64,000 bases of DNA. It comes from an uncultured Actinomycetes bacterium (lineage in GTDB: Bacteria; Actinomycetota; Acidimicrobiia; Acidimicrobiales; RAAP-2). Location: assembly GCA_903924205.1 (NCBI GenBank), contig CAIYAP010000007.1, forward strand, positions 248,001 through 312,000. The letters are read 5' to 3'. Shown piece after piece: positions 51,090 through 60,179 of the stretch. Each line of letters starts with the position of its first letter. Positions within the stretch are counted from its first letter, which is position 1. The position numbers were made by a program, and so were the translations under genes. The notes beneath the pieces were generated by a model. It ran no database searches. It was not told the DNA's origin and saw only the letters and a program-made list of their open reading frames with translations.

Positions 51090-53921
51090 TCAGCTGCAGC
51101 CGCTCGTGGCGCCGCAGGAGCTGCACACATAGCACGAGCCCGCACGCTGCATGGAGTTACCGCAGGAGTAGCACATGGGTGCATCGGACTGCGGGGCGCG
51201 AGCGATGGTCTCGGCCTTCGGCGTGACCGCCACCGGCTTCGTCTCGACCACCGGAGCACTCTCGAGGTTGCGGTTCACCGTGGCCTGCTCGGCAATGGTC
51301 GGCAGCGTGGGCTGGATGCGCTCGCCCACCGACAAGATGCCCAGGTCCTCGCGCTCGGTCGTGGACAAGTAGTCCAAGGCCAAGCGACGGAAGATGTAGT
51401 CCACCAGCGAGGTCGCGATACGAAGGTCGGGGTCGTCGGTCATGCCGGACGGTTCGAACTTCATGTTCGCGTACTTGCGCACGTAGGTCGACAGTGGCAC
51501 CCCGTGCTGGAGGCCGAGGCTGACGGCGATCGAGAAGGCGTCCATGATGCCCGCGAGGGTGGAACCCTGCTTGGACACCTTGACGAAGAGCTCGCCCGGA
51601 CGACCATCCTCGTACTCACCGATGGTGACGTAGCCCTCGCAGTCCGCCACGCGGAAGGAGAAGGTGGTCGAGGTGCGCTTACGCGGGAGGCGCTCACGAA
51701 CGGCACCCACCAAGATGGCCCCGTCGTTGACCTTGGCCACGGCGAGTTCCTTCTCGAGGCGCGAGACCTGAGCCTGCAGATCCGCCACGACGGGGTTCTC
51801 ACCCACGGCGACGGGAGCGTCGTTCAGGTTGTCACCCTTCTTCATGGTCTGCAGCGGCTGGGCCACCTTGCAGTTGTCGCGGTAGATGGCGACGGCCTTG
51901 ATGCCGAGCTTCCACGCGTCGAGGTGCAGCTGCTCGATGTCTTCCACGGTGGCGTCTTCGGGCATGTTCACCGTCTTGGAGATCGCACCGGAGATAAAGG
52001 GCTGAACGGCACCCATCATTTTCACGTGGCCGAGGTAGTGAATGGTGTTGTCACCCATGGAGCAGGCGAAGACCGGGAGGTGCTCCACCTTGAGGTCCGG
52101 CGCACCCAAAATGGTGTTCTCGGCGGTGATGTAGTCCGTGATGCGGGTGATCTGCTCGGGGGTGTAACCCAACTTCTCGAGCGCACGCGGCACCGTCTGG
52201 TTGACGATGGCCATGTTGCCACCACCCACCAGCTTCTTGAACTTCACGAGACCGAGGTCGGGCTCGATGCCGGTGGTGTCGCAGTCCATAAGCAGGCCAA
52301 TGGTGCCCGTCGGCGCGAGCACCGAGGCCTGCGCGTTACGCACGCCGTACTTGGCGGCGAGTTCCACGGCGTCGTCCCACACCTGCTGCGCGGCGGCCAG
52401 CAAGTCGGCGGGCACCTTCGAGGCGTCGATCTGACGCGAGGCGTCACGGTGCATGGCGAGCACGTTGAGCATGGGCTCGACGTTCTCGTAGTAGCCCTCG
52501 TGAGCACCGAGGCGGCCGGCGGTACGCGCACTGGTGGCGTAGCTGTGGCCGGTGAGGATGGAGGTAATGGCGGCGGCCCAGGCGCGGCCCTCATCGGAGT
52601 CGTACGGCAGACCCGAGGCCATGAGCAGGGCGCCGATGTTGGCGTAGCCAATGCCGAGCTGACGGAACTTACGCGAGTTCTTGCCAATCTCTTCCGTCGG
52701 GTAGTCGGCGGCGCCCACGATGATTTCCTGGGCGGTGAAGACAACTTCCACCGCCGCCTTGAAGGCGGTGATGTCGAAGCGACCGTCAGAGCGCAGGAAC
52801 TTCATGAGGTTAAGGCTGGCGAGGTTGCACGCCGAGTTGTCGATGTGCATGTACTCCGAGCAGGGGTTCGAACCGTTGATGCGGTCAGTGTTGCTCGAGG
52901 TGTGCCACTTGTTAATGGTGGTGTCGAACTGCAGACCCGGGTCGGCGCACTCCCACGCGGCCTGGGCAATCTCGCGCCAGATCTCGCGGGCCTTCACCGC
53001 ACGAACGGTGCGGCCATCGGTACGCGCGGTGAGGTTCCAGTCACCATCATTGACGACCGCCTGCATGAACTCGTCGCTGACGCGCACCGAGTTGTTGGCG
53101 TTCTGGTACTGAATCGAAGTGATGTCCTTGCCATCGAGGTCCATGTCGAAGCCGGCGTCCCGCAGCGCACGGGCCTTCTTCTCTTCACGGGCCTTGCACC
53201 AGATGAACTCTTCGACGTCCGGGTGGTCCACGTCCAAGATGACCATCTTGGCGGCGCGACGAGTCTTACCGCCCGACTTGATGGTGCCGGCCGAGGCGTC
53301 CGCGCCACGCATGAAGCTGACGGGACCGCTGGCGGTGCCACCGCCCTGCAGCATTTCGGCACTGGAGCGAATCTTTGAGAGGTTCACGCCCGCGCCCGAT
53401 CCACCCTTGAAGATCACGCCTTCTTCGGTGTACCAGTTGAGAATCGAGCTCATGGAGTCCTTCACCGCGAGGATGAAGCACGCACTGCCCTGCTGGGGAA
53501 CATCCTTAACGCCGATGTTGAACCACACCGGTGAGTTGAACGCGGCCTTCTGGGTAATGAGGAGGTGCTTGAGTTCGGCGCGGAAGGTCTCGGCCTCTTC
53601 CTCATCGGCGAAGTACTCGCCCTCGACACCCCAGTTGGCGATGGTGTCGACGATGCGGTCGGCCACCTGACGAAGGCTGGTCTCACGCTCGGGAAGACCG
53701 AGGGTGCCACGGAAGTACTTCTGGGCGAGGATGTTGGTCGCGTTCAGGCTCCACGAGGTCGGAACCTCGACGTTGAGCTGTTCGAAGGCCACCGAGCCAT
53801 CACGGAAATTCGTGATGCGAGCGTCGCGACGCTCCCAGGTGATCTCGTCGTACGGGTGACGATCCGCCGTCGTGAAGTAGCGACGAAGGCCGATTGAGAG
53901 TCGCTGCGGTGCGATTGCCAT
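51090..53921 (-). CDS. nrdJ: Adenosylcobalamin-dependent ribonucleotide reductase (class II)
   Basis: 943 residues of the TIGR02504 NrdJ type. The active-site loop is NPCSEYMHIDNSACNLASLN (NxCxE radical-site motif), with the thiyl/redox cysteines in the barrel. The C-terminus has a zinc-ribbon-like CYSCGN...CYVCSSCG tail carrying redox cysteines. It reduces NDPs/NTPs to deoxyribonucleotides using coenzyme B12 and needs no oxygen. ATG 53921 with GGGAAGAGG upstream is preferred over a frame start at 53957. NrdR-like palindromes lie upstream. Confidence 0.96.
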   Translation of the reverse strand: MAIAPQRLSIGLRRYFTTADRHPYDEITWERRDARITNFRDGSVAFEQLNVEVPTSWSLNATNILAQKYFRGTLGLPERETSLRQVADRIVDTIANWGVEGEYFADEEEAETFRAELKHLLITQKAAFNSPVWFNIGVKDVPQQGSACFILAVKDSMSSILNWYTEEGVIFKGGSGAGVNLSKIRSSAEMLQGGGTASGPVSFMRGADASAGTIKSGGKTRRAAKMVILDVDHPDVEEFIWCKAREEKKARALRDAGFDMDLDGKDITSIQYQNANNSVRVSDEFMQAVVNDGDWNLTARTDGRTVRAVKAREIWREIAQAAWECADPGLQFDTTINKWHTSSNTDRINGSNPCSEYMHIDNSACNLASLNLMKFLRSDGRFDITAFKAAVEVVFTAQEIIVGAADYPTEEIGKNSRKFRQLGIGYANIGALLMASGLPYDSDEGRAWAAAITSILTGHSYATSARTAGRLGAHEGYYENVEPMLNVLAMHRDASRQIDASKVPADLLAAAQQVWDDAVELAAKYGVRNAQASVLAPTGTIGLLMDCDTTGIEPDLGLVKFKKLVGGGNMAIVNQTVPRALEKLGYTPEQITRITDYITAENTILGAPDLKVEHLPVFACSMGDNTIHYLGHVKMMGAVQPFISGAISKTVNMPEDATVEDIEQLHLDAWKLGIKAVAIYRDNCKVAQPLQTMKKGDNLNDAPVAVGENPVVADLQAQVSRLEKELAVAKVNDGAILVGAVRERLPRKRTSTTFSFRVADCEGYVTIGEYEDGRPGELFVKVSKQGSTLAGIMDAFSIAVSLGLQHGVPLSTYVRKYANMKFEPSGMTDDPDLRIATSLVDYIFRRLALDYLSTTEREDLGILSVGERIQPTLPTIAEQATVNRNLESAPVVETKPVAVTPKAETIARAPQSDAPMCYSCGNSMQRAGSCYVCSSCGATSGCS

Positions 53922-54021
53922 GATTATTTTCCTCTTCCCTGATGATGATTCCGACACTGCGAACTAAGGCATCCGACAACGTTCGTGGGCTTGCAGAGTA
54001 GACGGCTGTCCCTCCACATCG

Positions 54022-54069
54022 CCACAACATGTTGTGGTCCCCACCACAACCCGTCGCAAGATGCTGTGC
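54022..54069. promoter_or_regulatory. Two NrdR-box-like palindromes upstream of nrdJ
   Basis: Box 1 is a perfect 16-base palindrome, CCACAACATGTTGTGG (54022-54037). Box 2 at 54054-54069 (TCGCAAGATGCTGTGC) matches it at 11 of 16 positions. The boxes are 32 bases apart, about three helical turns, the arrangement known for NrdR, the ATP/dATP-sensing repressor of ribonucleotide reductase genes. nrdR itself is not in the window. Confidence 0.7.
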
Positions 54070-54070
54070 C

Positions 54071-54090
54071 ATTACAGCAGTGTAATTACA
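54071..54090. promoter_or_regulatory. ATTACA/TGTAAT inverted repeats between nrdJ and glpK
   Basis: ATTACA-GCAG-TGTAAT (54071-54086) overlaps the perfect palindrome TGTAATTACA (54081-54090). It is directly next to the second NrdR-like box and before TTGTCA (54094-54099). It could be an operator for glpK or nrdJ; no regulator can be named. Confidence 0.4.
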
Positions 54091-54154
54091 TCCTTGTCAA
54101 ACCTTTTTCGAAAGCCCTTACGCCGTCTAGAGAAACTCCCCCTGGCTCGCTCTG

Positions 54155-54160
54155 TAGCCT
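54155..54160 (+). promoter_or_regulatory. Leaderless-type -10 hexamer (TAGCCT) of glpK
   Basis: TAGCCT lies seven bases before the ATG at 54168; there is no Shine-Dalgarno. Confidence 0.45.
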
Positions 54161-54167
54161 TCGCCCC

Positions 54168-55643
54168 ATGGATGTGGTCATTGCCCTAGACGCCGGTACC
54201 ACCGGGGTGCGCGCCATCGCCTTTAGTCCCGAACTCGAGGAGCTAGCGAGCTCGTATCGAACACTGACCAATCACTTTCCGGCGCCGGCGTACGTGGAGC
54301 ACGACCTCAATGAGCTGAGCGTGATCACGCTGGAAGTGCTCAGCGAGATCGCTACCTGGACGAGCGACAACCATCATCACGTGCGCGCCCTCGGCATCAC
54401 CAATCAACGTGAAACCACCGTCGCCATCGATCGACGTGCGGACACGCACGACACTCGTGCAATCGTGTGGCAGGACCGACGTACCAGTGATCACTGCCAT
54501 CAATTGCGAGCCAACGGTATCGAGCCCATGTTGCGTGACCGCACGGGGCTGGTGGCCGATTCGTACTTCTCGGCGACCAAGATGTCGTGGCTGATTGCCC
54601 ATGGCGCACTGCAACACGCGCAGCAACCGGGCCTCGGCACCATCGACACCTTCATCGTGTGGCTGCTCACCGGTGGCGCCCAGGGTGGTCGCTGGCTCAG
54701 CGAACCCTCCAACGCCTCACGCACCTTGCTGGTGGATCTCGTGAGTGCCGACTGGTGTCCCGACCTCGCCGAACTCTTCAACGTTCCGCTGGACTTTGTG
54801 GCCGACATCATCCCCTCCATCGACCATTTCGGCGACGTCTCGCACCCTGCGCTCTCCACCCTGCGCGGGGTACCCATCATGTGCGTCATGGGCGACCAAC
54901 AAGCCGCCCTCTTTGGTCACGCTGCGCTGCATCCCGGTCTGGCCAAAGCCACCTACGGCACCGGATCATTTCTCCTCGCGCACGCCGGCGACACGGTGCC
55001 CGCCCTGCAGGAGGGTCTCATTACGACCATTGCGTGGGACCTCGGCATCCACGGCCCCCTCAGTTACGCCTACGAAGGGTCCGCCTTCGTCGCCGGCGCC
55101 GCCATTCAGTGGCTGCGCGACGAGCTCGGCATTATTTCCTCGTCGGCCGAGATCAACGAACTGGCCGCGCGCGTCGCTGACAGTGCTGGGGTGAGTGTTG
55201 TGCCGGCCTTCTCCGGTCTGGGTTCACCGCAGTGGCGCAGTGATGCTCGTGGCACGATCATGGGGTTGTCGCGCGGTGTGACGCGCGAGCACCTCGCGCG
55301 GGCGACCCTCGAAGCCCTGGCTTTTCAAGTCCGCGCGATGACTGACGCCTTTGCCGCCGCCGGCGTGGCGGTCCGCGAACTTCGCGCCGACGGTGGCGCG
55401 GCCGCGAGCGACCTTCTGATGTCCGTGCAGGCCACCGCGTCGCGGCTGGTGGTTCGTCGTAGTTCCTCGCTCGAAGCCACCGCTCGCGGCGCGGCCGGCG
55501 GGGCCGCGTTGGCCACGGGCCTCATTGGGTCACTCGACGATTACGCCCAGATGTGGACGAGTTCACAGAGCTTCGAGCCTGACGACCCACTCTTCCTCGA
55601 CCTCGCGTATGACGCGTGGTGCCGAGCGGCTGAGCGCGCCTAG
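54168..55643 (+). CDS. glpK: Glycerol kinase (FGGY family)
   Basis: 491 residues from the ATG at 54168: ALDAGTTGVRAIAF (phosphate 1), LGITNQRETTVAID, IVWQDRRTS, GDQQAALFGHAAL followed by KATYGTGSFLL (adenosine/phosphate 2), and SGLGSPQWRSDARGTIMGLSRG. The GITNQRET and GLGSP motifs favour glycerol kinase over other FGGY sugar kinases. It makes glycerol 3-phosphate. An open frame from 53985 runs through the regulatory region and is rejected. Confidence 0.9.
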   Translation: MDVVIALDAGTTGVRAIAFSPELEELASSYRTLTNHFPAPAYVEHDLNELSVITLEVLSEIATWTSDNHHHVRALGITNQRETTVAIDRRADTHDTRAIVWQDRRTSDHCHQLRANGIEPMLRDRTGLVADSYFSATKMSWLIAHGALQHAQQPGLGTIDTFIVWLLTGGAQGGRWLSEPSNASRTLLVDLVSADWCPDLAELFNVPLDFVADIIPSIDHFGDVSHPALSTLRGVPIMCVMGDQQAALFGHAALHPGLAKATYGTGSFLLAHAGDTVPALQEGLITTIAWDLGIHGPLSYAYEGSAFVAGAAIQWLRDELGIISSSAEINELAARVADSAGVSVVPAFSGLGSPQWRSDARGTIMGLSRGVTREHLARATLEALAFQVRAMTDAFAAAGVAVRELRADGGAAASDLLMSVQATASRLVVRRSSSLEATARGAAGGAALATGLIGSLDDYAQMWTSSQSFEPDDPLFLDLAYDAWCRAAERA

Positions 55644-55644
55644 G

Positions 55645-55650
55645 TATCGT
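55645..55650 (+). promoter_or_regulatory. Leaderless-type -10 hexamer (TATCGT) of the DUF1254 gene
   Basis: TATCGT lies six bases before GTG 55657 and only two bases after the glpK stop. Confidence 0.4.
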
Positions 55651-55656
55651 CACAGC

Positions 55657-56934
55657 GTGACGCACGACGACGAACTGTCCCTCGCGGCCGAGGCCTACAT
55701 CTACCTTCTCCCCCTCGTGGTCATGGACCTCACCCGTCGGGCCAGTCTCGGCACCGATCCGGTGGGTTCACACAATCAGTGGCATCACGTACGCGACATG
55801 CCGAGCGCCACCTTTCGCACGGTGGTGCGTCCCAACCGCGACACCCTGTATTCCTCCGCGTGGCTGGACGTTGCCGACGAGCCCGTCCTGGTGCACCTAC
55901 CCGCCACCGACGGCCGCTACGTGTCCATCATGTTCTACGACCAGTGGACCGACGTCTTCGCGGCCGTGGGTTCGCGCGCGACGGGTAGCGATGCGGTCAC
56001 GGTGGCGCTGTGCGACCCTTCGTTTGGCGGGGAGCTCCCCGCGAACGTGCGACGCATCGACTGTCCCACCTCACTGGTGTGGGCGCTGACGCGCATCGAA
56101 ATTCGTAGCGACGATCTCCACGACGAACATGAATTGCAAGACGAGCTCACGTTGACGCGCATAAACGGCGACGTGGCGACGCCGCTGCCCCTGCTTGATC
56201 CTCCCGCTCGATCGCCACTGAAAACGGTGATGGCGATGAGCGGAAAAGACGTCGTCGATCTCGTGCACCAGCTGCTGGCGCGACACGCCACGCACGACAG
56301 CGACCACGTGGTGCTTCAGCGCATCTCGCGCGTGGGCGTGCAGCCGGGGATTGCGGTCACCTATGACGACTTGCCCGCCACCCTCCAGGCCGCGTGGGAT
56401 GGCGCCAGCGCGCGTGCACAGAGCGAGCTCCTCGAGTTGTCGTCGGCGCTGCTGCCCCGCGAGGATGGTTGGATGACGTTGCGTGATGGCACGGGCACGT
56501 GGGGAAACTCGTACGAACGTCGCGCCCTCATCGCCATGTTTGGGCTCGGCGCTAACCCGCCGGAAGATTCGCTGTATCCCACCTGTTCGGTCGACGTCTC
56601 GGGTGCTCCTCTTGACGGCACTCGTCGCTACCGCATCACTTTTGCACCCGGTCAGTTACCGCCGGTTGACGCATTTTGGTCAGCCACGGTGTATGACGCG
56701 CGGGGCTTTTTCATTCCCCACGACCACGAGCGATACTGCCTCTCGAGTCGTGACGCCCTCTCAGTCGACGCGGACGGATCGCTGTCACTGAATTTCGGCC
56801 CCACGGACCGCGGGGAGCCCAACTGGCTGCCCACCGGTGACGGCAGCTTCGCCATCACCATGCGCCTCTATCTCCCTCAGCGCCCCGCCCGTAGCGGCGA
56901 GTGGCGCATGCCGGCAATTATTCCCGTCGACTGA
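55657..56934 (+). CDS. DUF1254/DUF1214 domain protein
   Basis: 425 residues. The N-terminal DUF1254 part is AAEAYIYLLPLVVMDLTRR, with VVRPNRDTLYSSAWLDV and SIMFYDQWTDVF. The C-terminal DUF1214 part is WMTLRDGTGTWGNSYERRA and FWSATVYDARGFFIPH. These paired domains are common in Actinobacteria and Proteobacteria with no established activity. There is no signal peptide, unlike many homologues. GTG 55657 is chosen over the frame opening at 55525 because of the TANNNT spacing and the domain start. Its end overlaps the convergent LLM gene by 17 bases. Confidence 0.85.
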   Translation: MTHDDELSLAAEAYIYLLPLVVMDLTRRASLGTDPVGSHNQWHHVRDMPSATFRTVVRPNRDTLYSSAWLDVADEPVLVHLPATDGRYVSIMFYDQWTDVFAAVGSRATGSDAVTVALCDPSFGGELPANVRRIDCPTSLVWALTRIEIRSDDLHDEHELQDELTLTRINGDVATPLPLLDPPARSPLKTVMAMSGKDVVDLVHQLLARHATHDSDHVVLQRISRVGVQPGIAVTYDDLPATLQAAWDGASARAQSELLELSSALLPREDGWMTLRDGTGTWGNSYERRALIAMFGLGANPPEDSLYPTCSVDVSGAPLDGTRRYRITFAPGQLPPVDAFWSATVYDARGFFIPHDHERYCLSSRDALSVDADGSLSLNFGPTDRGEPNWLPTGDGSFAITMRLYLPQRPARSGEWRMPAIIPVD

Positions 56935-57592
56935 GAGCGAGGCCCAACGCGTCAAGGTCGGTCTGCGGCGCGTAAACGGCCCACGTGGCCCCCGCCGCCG
57001 CCAGAGCCGCGAGGTGCGCGTCGAGGTCTTCGCGGGCCACTCCCGCCCACGAGACGGGACCGTCATGCACGTGTGTGGCGAGTTCATCTATCTCGGTGTT
57101 CCACACGTTCAGCGTGGCACCGTGACGGCGGGCAATGGCATTGGTCAGCGGTCCACCACCACCCACCCAGACCTCGCCGTCGCGTCCGAGATCACTCACC
57201 AATATCTCCAATTGCTCACGTCGCTGCGCCGCACTGTCGAGGGGCAGGCCATAGCCACGGTTTTCGTCCGCCGACAACGAGTCGCCGGTACCAAGCGCGC
57301 AAATGATCTCACTGCCGGTATCGCGTAACGCGGCGAATTGACCGCGGAGGTGTGAGGTGCTGGTGAGGCCCACGCGCGCCACCAGTGGGCCCACCGCCAG
57401 TGTCGGGTACCTCACCGCGATGTCCGCGAGGACGGGAAAGGGAGCGAGGGCGGGACGATGGGGCGAACCCATGGGCCAGAGGTGGTCATAGGCAAACACG
57501 CCATCTAGTCCCATGTCGGCCGCTCGCGCCGCCGTCTCTCGCGCGGGTGCCACGGTGTCGGTGAAAAGAGGGAGAAGTAGTCCGATCCGCAT
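56918..57592 (-). CDS. LLM class (F420- or flavin-dependent) oxidoreductase, short
   Basis: 224 residues starting MRIGLLLPLFTDTVAPARETA, the luciferase-like TIM-barrel start, with DGVFAYDHLWP and VGPLVARVGLTS typical of F420-dependent members. It is shorter than the usual 280-350 residues, lacking part of the C-terminal insertion. The substrate is unknown. The ATG overlaps the ROK kinase stop (TAATG), making it the last gene of the GT4-SRPBCC-ROK-LLM run. Confidence 0.83.
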   Translation of the reverse strand: MRIGLLLPLFTDTVAPARETAARAADMGLDGVFAYDHLWPMGSPHRPALAPFPVLADIAVRYPTLAVGPLVARVGLTSTSHLRGQFAALRDTGSEIICALGTGDSLSADENRGYGLPLDSAAQRREQLEILVSDLGRDGEVWVGGGGPLTNAIARRHGATLNVWNTEIDELATHVHDGPVSWAGVAREDLDAHLAALAAAGATWAVYAPQTDLDALGLALSRRE

Positions 57593-58545
57593 TACAAATC
57601 AGCGGCCATGACGGCGGCTCCGAGCGCGCCGGCCCGGGTGCCCACCGTGGAGGTCACCATCGGCAGTGGGGCGCGATAGCTCCACCCTTCGCACAGTTCC
57701 GGCAAGTGACGCTGCGCCGCCGGAAGAAAGAGATCAGCGATATCCGACAAACCGCCCCCCACCACCACGAGGGAGAAGTCGATGATCATGGCGAGGTTGG
57801 CCACGCCGCGAGCGAGCCACCACCCGAGTTCGTCAAAAACCGCTAACGCCTCGGCATCGCCGCCGCGAGCGGCCGCCGCGACGTCTTCGCCACGCACGGC
57901 CTCGCTGTCGCCGCCGAGGGCGGTCACGATGGACGACAGGTGTCCACTCATCGCGGCTTCACGTGCGAGGCGGGCCAAGCCCGAGCCCGAGGCGTAGCGC
58001 TCGAAGCATCCCCGTTGGCCGCAAGGACAGGCCGGACCCGAGGGGTCGAGCACCATGTGGCCGATTTCCCCCGCGAAGCCGTGAGCGCCGCGGCGAATCT
58101 TGCCATCCAAAATGAGTCCGCCGCCGATGCCCGTCCCCAAGGTCACCATGAGAACATTGTCGTGACCCACCGCCGCCCCGACGCGATGCTCCGCCACCGT
58201 GGCGGCGTCGGCGTCGTTGACGACGACCACTTTCGCCGACGGAAAGATGCGACTGAGTTCCGCCGTGAAGTCAACGCCAGTGGCGGCCGGCAAGTTGGGG
58301 GCCACTGTCATTCTTCCCTCGCGGGTAACCATGCCGGGTAGGCCGGCTCCGAGTCGGGCGGGGTCGGCACCGCCGGTGACGGCTCGCACGGCTTGGGTCA
58401 TCGCGGCAAGAACATCGTTGACCGAGACCGAACCGCCACGCGGCACGGGACTGACAGCCTCGCCGATGACCTGACACTCTTCGTTAATCGCGACGGCCGC
58501 AATCTTGGTGCCGCCGACGTCGAGGCCGACGACCGGTCCGCTCAC
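57592..58545 (-). CDS. ROK family glucokinase
   Basis: 317 residues: N-terminal ATP loop VGLDVGGTKIAAVAI, catalytic Asp in VVVNDADAATVAE, GTGIGGG, and the ROK zinc site GHMVLDPSGPACPCGQRGCFE (His plus three Cys). It matches actinobacterial ROK glucokinases (GlkA type). GTG start in a GTGA overlap with the SRPBCC gene. Similar SRPBCC-glucokinase neighbours occur in Streptomyces. Confidence 0.9.
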   Translation of the reverse strand: MSGPVVGLDVGGTKIAAVAINEECQVIGEAVSPVPRGGSVSVNDVLAAMTQAVRAVTGGADPARLGAGLPGMVTREGRMTVAPNLPAATGVDFTAELSRIFPSAKVVVVNDADAATVAEHRVGAAVGHDNVLMVTLGTGIGGGLILDGKIRRGAHGFAGEIGHMVLDPSGPACPCGQRGCFERYASGSGLARLAREAAMSGHLSSIVTALGGDSEAVRGEDVAAAARGGDAEALAVFDELGWWLARGVANLAMIIDFSLVVVGGGLSDIADLFLPAAQRHLPELCEGWSYRAPLPMVTSTVGTRAGALGAAVMAADL

Positions 58546-58982
58546 GAGCGACTTTCGGCTCGTGCCTTCAATTCGCGCAGCGCCTGAGTCTGGATACGCG
58601 ACGCGGCCCGATTCTTCACGAAATTCGGAATCGGTACGAAGAGTTCAACTTCGAGTTCGTACGCGACGCGCGTGCCGCTGCCGTCAGCGGTGAAGGTGTA
58701 GCTCCCGTTCAACGTCGTGGTGAGGTCGCTCGACACCTGGCTCCAGCGCAGCGTGGTGGGGGCATCGTCGTAGTTGTAGCGAAGGGTGTAGGTCGAGGAG
58801 CGACCAAAGGCGGCCGCACGAAATTCGACGTCAAGAGGGCGGCCAGACTCGTCCGTCGCGACGATGGTGACCTTCTTCAGGTCCGCTACCCACGAGGGGT
58901 AGTTGGCAAAGTCGGAGGCAAGCTCGTAGAGCGCCTCGGGCTTCGCGTTGACCAAGATTGATTCGACTGCGCGCTGACTCAC
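58542..58982 (-). CDS. SRPBCC (START-like) lipid-binding-fold protein
   Basis: 146 residues from GTG 58982, which has GAAGGAG six bases upstream. SILVNAKPEALYELASDFANYPSWVADLKKV is the typical polyketide-cyclase/CoxG-like start, and NRAASRIQTQALRELKAR is the C-terminal helix. It probably binds a hydrophobic ligand. A longer frame to 59222 overlaps the glycosyltransferase and is rejected. Homologues sit beside PimB-like glycosyltransferases in mycobacteria, as here. Confidence 0.87.
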   Translation of the reverse strand: MSQRAVESILVNAKPEALYELASDFANYPSWVADLKKVTIVATDESGRPLDVEFRAAAFGRSSTYTLRYNYDDAPTTLRWSQVSSDLTTTLNGSYTFTADGSGTRVAYELEVELFVPIPNFVKNRAASRIQTQALRELKARAESRS

Positions 58983-59025
58983 GGACACTCCTTCGTGTGA
59001 ACCCAATTTAGAAGGTATTGAGACC

Positions 59026-60162
59026 TCAGGTGAGATAGTGCCCCAAAGTCTCGTCCAAGTGCGTGGCGAGGAAGTCCCAGGAGAATTGCTGCGTGGCGAC
59101 CTCACGAGCGCGAGCACCGAGGCGAGCTCGTTCATCCGGGTCACGAGCGAGGCGAATGAGGGCACGTGCGAGATCGTCGCTGCTGCGGGGATTATCCAGC
59201 ACAATGCCCGTTTCTCCGTCAATCACTGCTTCGTGACTCCCGCCGGAGCGGCCCGCAATTTGGGGAATTCCACACGCGGCGGCCTCGAGAAAGACGATGC
59301 CGAAGCCCTCTTGTTCGAATCCCGCCCATCGACTTCGACAATCCATCACCATGACGTCGGCGGCGCCGATCACCTCGGGTAGGTCCTCGTCACTGATCCG
59401 ACCCCAAAAGTTCACGGGTGCCGATGTGGAGGCGGCCAAGTTCTCGAGGCGCTCACGGTCGCGACCAGAGCCACCAATGACCACCTGGAGATTCGCGATC
59501 TCCCGGCGAGCGGCGACGGACGCGCGAATGAGCACGTCCATTCCCTTTCTCGGCACTAGTCGGGAATATGACACGACGACGAAATCATCGGGTGCCCAGC
59601 CAAAACGCTCGCGTGCCGCCGCTCGCTGCGACGCGCTCAGCGGCACGAAGCGCTCGACATCAACGCCGGGCGGCACCATGATCTGTGGCGGCATCTTGGT
59701 GGTGGCGTTTCGCTGGGCTTCGGTGGCGGGATAGCCACCCGCGCAGATGGCGACCGAGGCGCCGGCGAGCACTCGGCGCAGAGTGTGACTCGCGACGGGA
59801 AGGCGACCAGGAATCGTGACTTCGGCACCGTGCAAAATGACGCCATAGGGCACGGAAATATGCGGTCCGAGCAGTCCTAGCGGCCACGCGGGGTCAAACA
59901 GCACCAACCGAGGCTGATAGCGAGAAATCGCGTCTCTGACCGCCGACAACGCGCCGGGAGTGGGCATAAAAAGGGTGCCGGCCGGCACTCGGGTGGTGGG
60001 CACGCCACTCGTCGCGTCGAATGACTCCCACTGAGGATCGCTCGACGCCGTGAGAACGGCCGTACTGCCCGCGGGCAAACGACGCCACAGTTCGTGAAGG
60101 TAGACCTGAATCCCCCCGGTCTTTGGTGGGTAGTCGTTCGTAACGAGCAGGTGATCGACCAC
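59026..60162 (-). CDS. GT4 glycosyltransferase, PimB'-like
   Basis: 378 residues with the GT-B fold: VTNDYPPKTGGIQVYLHELW (acceptor side), VVSYSRLVPRKGMDVLIRA, and the donor motif EQEGFGIVFLEAAACGIPQIAG (E-x7-E). It resembles PimB', the mannosyltransferase of phosphatidyl-inositol mannoside synthesis, in length and N-terminal motif. The true acceptor is unproven. GTG 60162 with TAGCGT (plus 60169-60174) six bases upstream. First gene of a four-gene minus-strand unit. Confidence 0.87.
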   Translation of the reverse strand: MVDHLLVTNDYPPKTGGIQVYLHELWRRLPAGSTAVLTASSDPQWESFDATSGVPTTRVPAGTLFMPTPGALSAVRDAISRYQPRLVLFDPAWPLGLLGPHISVPYGVILHGAEVTIPGRLPVASHTLRRVLAGASVAICAGGYPATEAQRNATTKMPPQIMVPPGVDVERFVPLSASQRAAARERFGWAPDDFVVVSYSRLVPRKGMDVLIRASVAARREIANLQVVIGGSGRDRERLENLAASTSAPVNFWGRISDEDLPEVIGAADVMVMDCRSRWAGFEQEGFGIVFLEAAACGIPQIAGRSGGSHEAVIDGETGIVLDNPRSSDDLARALIRLARDPDERARLGARAREVATQQFSWDFLATHLDETLGHYLT

Positions 60163-60179
60163 CCACCCACGCTACCGGT

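Noticed and set aside
51072-53378. 768-codon plus-strand open frame
   Set aside because: Antisense to nrdJ. The translation is a low-information His/Val/Gly/Arg mix typical of the strand opposite a GC-rich gene, with no motifs.
53922-54167. Cobalamin riboswitch upstream of nrdJ
   Set aside because: Expected for B12-dependent RNR control, but no B12-box-like sequence or long structured leader was found; NrdR-like boxes explain the region better.
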